Part shown: positions 24,301 to 25,476 of the stretch, in pieces
How positions within the stretch are numbered: position 1 is the first letter of the stretch
Layout of the letters: every line of letters begins with the position of its first letter
Assembly: GCA_900553885.1 (NCBI GenBank)
Contig: USFD01000045.1
Coordinates: forward strand, 1-25,476
Direction of reading: 5' to 3'
Source: an uncultured Ruminococcus sp.
GTDB taxonomy: Bacteria; Bacillota; Clostridia; Lachnospirales; Lachnospiraceae
Length of the DNA: 25,476 nt
Translations under genes and position numbers: made by a program
Notes under the pieces: generated by a model
What the model saw: only the letters and a program-made list of their open reading frames with translations
Databases searched by the model: none
Told to the model about the DNA's origin: nothing

Positions 24301-25413
24301 CACACCACTGGCAGGTTTGGCTGAATTTTCAACATATGTTGTTCCTGCCGGAAGCCGGTCGCTTATCGTTACCGTCCCTGCAACAGGCTGACCGTCCTGC
24401 GTCGCCGTGTTTACCCAGCTGATGGTATAATGCAGCCTGCCGCCCACACTTACCAGCTGGCCGTCAATACTTGCATGAGAGCTGTCGCCTGTCAGCGAGA
24501 CATCCTTGCTCATAAACGGAATCCCGAGCCTGCCGTTATTTCCAAGCAGCACAACGAATGAGCCATCATGAACATCCGTATCATCCGGATTGTCATATAC
24601 AAACGTCGGTTCCCGATAGTTGCCGTATGTAGCTGTCTCATTTTTTGTCTTCGGAGCGGTTACATCCTGAAGGTTTCCGATACGGGGAGAACCGTCTTTG
24701 ATAAACCAGCCATTTTCATCCTTTTCAACAAATTCCTCCAGTGTTTCACCGGACCGCTTTACGTAATCTGTTACTTTTTCTACTGCATCCCCTGCACCAT
24801 TATAATAGGTGACCGGGATATAGTAGACCCCATTCCTGTCAAACTCTTTGGCCTGTACATAACCGGCTCCCGTACTGTCCTGAACATAAATGGGGGTGTC
24901 GCCCTGAATAAAGTAGAACGGGTTGTCCGGTGACGGCTCAAATTCCACGACTGCACCGACCCCGTTATTGGTCTCTCCATCTCTTGTGTAAGCGTTACTG
25001 TAGAAGTTAACAATACCGTTTTCCGTGTTGTCTTTAATATAGGAAGAATCAACACCGCTGAGCGTCGCGGCATTAATGCCTTCTTCCAGGCCAATCTCAT
25101 AGCAGAGACGCATAGGCTGAATCTCCGAAACCTGATTATGGGAAGGAGTTCCGTCACTGTTCAGAGTAATTGTATTCGTACGCAGCGGAATCGCTGACGC
25201 AGGGATCTTAACCTCAATGGTCTGGGTATGATCGCCATTATCGGTGACCTTTATCTGAATCTCACTGGTATTGTGAGTCTGTCCCGGATAAGCGGGATTT
25301 TCAAATTTATGTTCAAAGGTATAGGTCCGGACACCGGCCTCTGTATTATCAATTGTAGGATTCGTAAGCATCTGATCCATGTAGATCAGCGTCGTAACAT
25401 CCCGGATTTCCAT
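18307..25413 (-). CDS. Giant Spy0128/FctA-repeat surface protein with sortase-type C-terminus
   Basis: At least 2368 residues. Residues 1-300 are beta-rich and unassigned. Two DUF11-like domains (about 310-440 and 445-565) and a DUF5979-like domain (about 565-705) follow. Eleven Spy0128-type pilin domains then start near 711, 874, 1043, 1180, 1348, 1498, 1642, 1783, 1923, 2063 and 2193. Each has an early Lys (mostly GTK), a Glu in a YTVSEVN-like strand and a closing Asn (mostly FxNxY), the trio that forms intramolecular isopeptide bonds. The last domain closes with the variant ITNTAK. An Asn/Gly-rich linker, IVQTGD (LPXTG-like), a membrane helix and RRRRK end the protein, so sortase anchoring is expected. 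No sortase gene is in the window. The ATG at 25413 has no ribosome binding site or signal peptide and an in-frame TAG lies 10 codons before it; the true start is probably upstream or frameshifted. Confidence 0.9.
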   Translation of the reverse strand: MEIRDVTTLIYMDQMLTNPTIDNTEAGVRTYTFEHKFENPAYPGQTHNTSEIQIKVTDNGDHTQTIEVKIPASAIPLRTNTITLNSDGTPSHNQVSEIQPMRLCYEIGLEEGINAATLSGVDSSYIKDNTENGIVNFYSNAYTRDGETNNGVGAVVEFEPSPDNPFYFIQGDTPIYVQDSTGAGYVQAKEFDRNGVYYIPVTYYNGAGDAVEKVTDYVKRSGETLEEFVEKDENGWFIKDGSPRIGNLQDVTAPKTKNETATYGNYREPTFVYDNPDDTDVHDGSFVVLLGNNGRLGIPFMSKDVSLTGDSSHASIDGQLVSVGGRLHYTISWVNTATQDGQPVAGTVTISDRLPAGTTYVENSAKPASGVTYDEDQNILTWTIEADAGGHGTVEFDAEVGGAAVDNENNALPNTATVTAGSNSYTTNTTTNYVPEKSVTVPDGSGGTADADGAEVEPGTELTYTIEYRNTESAESTVTITDAVPERTTFVSAEPEVQPDQDGNLEWTIKQVPAGQTGSVSFTVKVDDSAAATIENEANVKVGDHNPVVTNKVTTEVNRASLTIAKKVTADSGLTAPDKEFGFELIIPSKANAQNVAAVIHTEGADDQSASLNFDADGKATFRLKANQSLEIPGMGSTQYSVVEQNAANGAVNGGFTLSKVEGATGAGSADNPDPTNDVSSATAAGTVGSDNTTVTFTNNYSVASATTTDLGINLGGTKNIDGRDFQTGDAFTFTIAAAQATPDAPLPEDTKVTINPESGTSAAFGFGKITFDKPGEYRYIIQEVNYDTDNDDATKNPGGIGYDAAIYRVNIVIVDNGDGTLRLATTDEIKDIATQGGLEYTSNPMVQVNKGQSSSMTGADNNEVVFENTYDANAATASIQGTKILTVSNSDYTLEDGDFKFTIEALGSVQTDPDKNSYTEDDFSKDDSQPMPVDSKGDPDTEAANIANGNVSFQFAQGAFTKDMAGRTFGYRITESAGDIMSGGVTYDPDPSRIVWITVGDDGHGNVTATVMPNDGQQQANNFTFNNSYEPDETTIGSQTTAGITVQKTFTGHAWTEDYTFEFGIEPVSTTAADIEAEDMPMPDSPTISIGAPQSGDENTASFGTMTFSRAGDYVYRITELDDSNAGTTCSDTDQTVTVKVTEDKNTGKLSAEIVYEKDQKNAAFVNTYTATFDGDTAVTLTGTKNLEVADGLVHELKDGDFSFRITALDGAPAASADTVANEDSTPVQDTNDWTSGITLLNRLTFDMDDMNGQNEKTFSYVITENLPSGIDTGNPTADGITYDTTAYKADIKVTDDGKGTLSAADPLITKGTWDGSSFTADGDPSGVNGVVFTNSYAAGTLTQTPVEISKTLNGNMPEEGQFTFSMSIVSADPEDGVTLPQQHESVANDASGKVQFGDLTFSKPGTYVVEITEDIPAGATNANVDNGQTTYEKATEEQKAGSGWIFNGTTYDSHSVRMTFKVKDNGNGTLVPDGNIQTTGETVFANTYAATGELSLGGTKTLEGRDWVDGDDFIFTLTGKNVSQGADENSGFTLPDPSEVTVGYSDAVEEAGADKATRGVKVPFSFDKITFSQAGTYEFTITESGYSDEPNVSNTSGTAVTYTYTVTDDGNGHLTAAPVQASQSGTNAFVNTYNPGNATAGLTAVKTVNGESKGIAADTFTFGIEAVSAPQGAAADLPANAADDGTVKNGADGTIDFGAFTFSAEGDYVYRVTEVNEDKAGYSYDDTTYTVVFHVSDDPAQGALVATREIYKGTAQDDTARVDAVTFANTYHPEAAPATAAFSGTKSVTNEHGGFTMKAGQFSFTMTNTQAPAGVSAPTPGNGPTVANAADGSFSFGTLTFTEPGEYTYTVSEVNPADSSDAVNGITYDGTQYTLYFNVVDDNGTLKVETQTITSSRGGTADADALDFTNIYNDGQVSYQIAGTKMLDTNGFDGASLAEGQFSFVLVENGQTVQKVTNGAPAGNSAAFAFDPITYTEPGTHTYTVYEAGTDGENGTGGTDSNNITYSKEAYTVTVTVSRAAGAEGQHGGLSVTADVSNAEIRFTNEYVPTEVTVGPGGDVQIGGTKTLDVADGSRREMKEGEFTFLLFEGGQEIGRASNDADGNFVFDDIIYDYTDAGVHRYTVSEINNGLGGVEYDPTIYSVEVNVTENTETHALEAAITYYNNAGTADPADGMTFTNRYQASPAAVNLGVVKKLAGAALKDGQFTFGLTGSGGAPMPEKDTAVNAADGSVLFDTITFDSVGEYDYTITEVNDGQDGIIYDENADRTVHVSVTDNGTGSLEAKVTYGGDGSVITNTAKAAPPSDDSQGGNGGNNSNNSNNNNGPSRDQIVQTGDTAQILPVVCVLLGAFAVLISVSMIMIRRRRK

Positions 25414-25476
25414 GTACTTTCGAGGGCGTAAAAATTTCTGTGTCTATAGGGAAAAATCTTCTTTGATAAGAAGCAG

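Overview
The window looks like a chromosomal segment of a Gram-positive Clostridia member, most likely Lachnospiraceae. Evidence: strong AGGAGG-type ribosome binding sites, a nadA-nadB-nadC-niaR operon, a QueT-type transporter behind a preQ1-like leader, a family of small Lachnospiraceae-type proteins, and a giant Spy0128/FctA-repeat surface protein with a sortase-like QTGD tail. No rRNA, tRNA, CRISPR array, transposase or integrase was seen.

Region 1 (about 1-8150) is visibly AT-rich and accessory in character. It starts with a 1111-residue zinc-ribbon membrane protein divergent from an XRE regulator, with a palindromic operator between them. Two small reverse-strand genes follow (a DUF6809-like protein and an SF0329-like protein). 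Next comes a 450-base gene-free stretch holding nested inverted repeats and an extremely AT-rich tract. This precedes three overlapping forward genes: a ribbon-helix-helix protein, a very small relaxase-like HUH protein and an excisionase-like HTH protein. The region ends with a reverse rtcB RNA-ligase unit (perfect promoter, 27-codon leader ORF, rtcB, CCCH-like Cys-rich small protein) and a second DUF6809-like gene.

Region 2 (about 8150-18130) is richer in GC and mostly housekeeping. queT has its own promoter and a probable translational preQ1 riboswitch. It converges on an 809-residue membrane-anchored protein with a propeller-like middle and a C39-peptidase-like end. That gene is translationally coupled to an upstream SAM-methyltransferase gene which has apparently lost its SAM-binding loop and reading frame through a small deletion. 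The de novo NAD operon nadA-nadB-nadC-niaR follows; a palindrome overlapping the nadA -35 box is the likely NiaR operator, so the operon's last gene probably represses it. Upstream lies a two-gene overlapping unit, a YfcE-like phosphodiesterase followed by a NYN-LOTUS protein.

Region 3 (18231-25476) is one giant reverse-strand gene of at least 2368 codons. It encodes a repetitive adhesin/pilin: an N-terminal region, two DUF11-like domains, one DUF5979-like domain, eleven Spy0128-type isopeptide domains, an Asn-rich linker, a QTGD sorting-type motif, a membrane helix and a basic tail. The visible 5' end has no signal peptide or ribosome binding site and is preceded by an in-frame stop, so the start is probably incomplete or frameshifted.

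The observations most worth a second look are the minimal mobilisation-like module with its structured upstream DNA, the rtcB plus CCCH-like operon with its leader ORF, the methyltransferase deletion, and the broken-looking start of the giant pilin.
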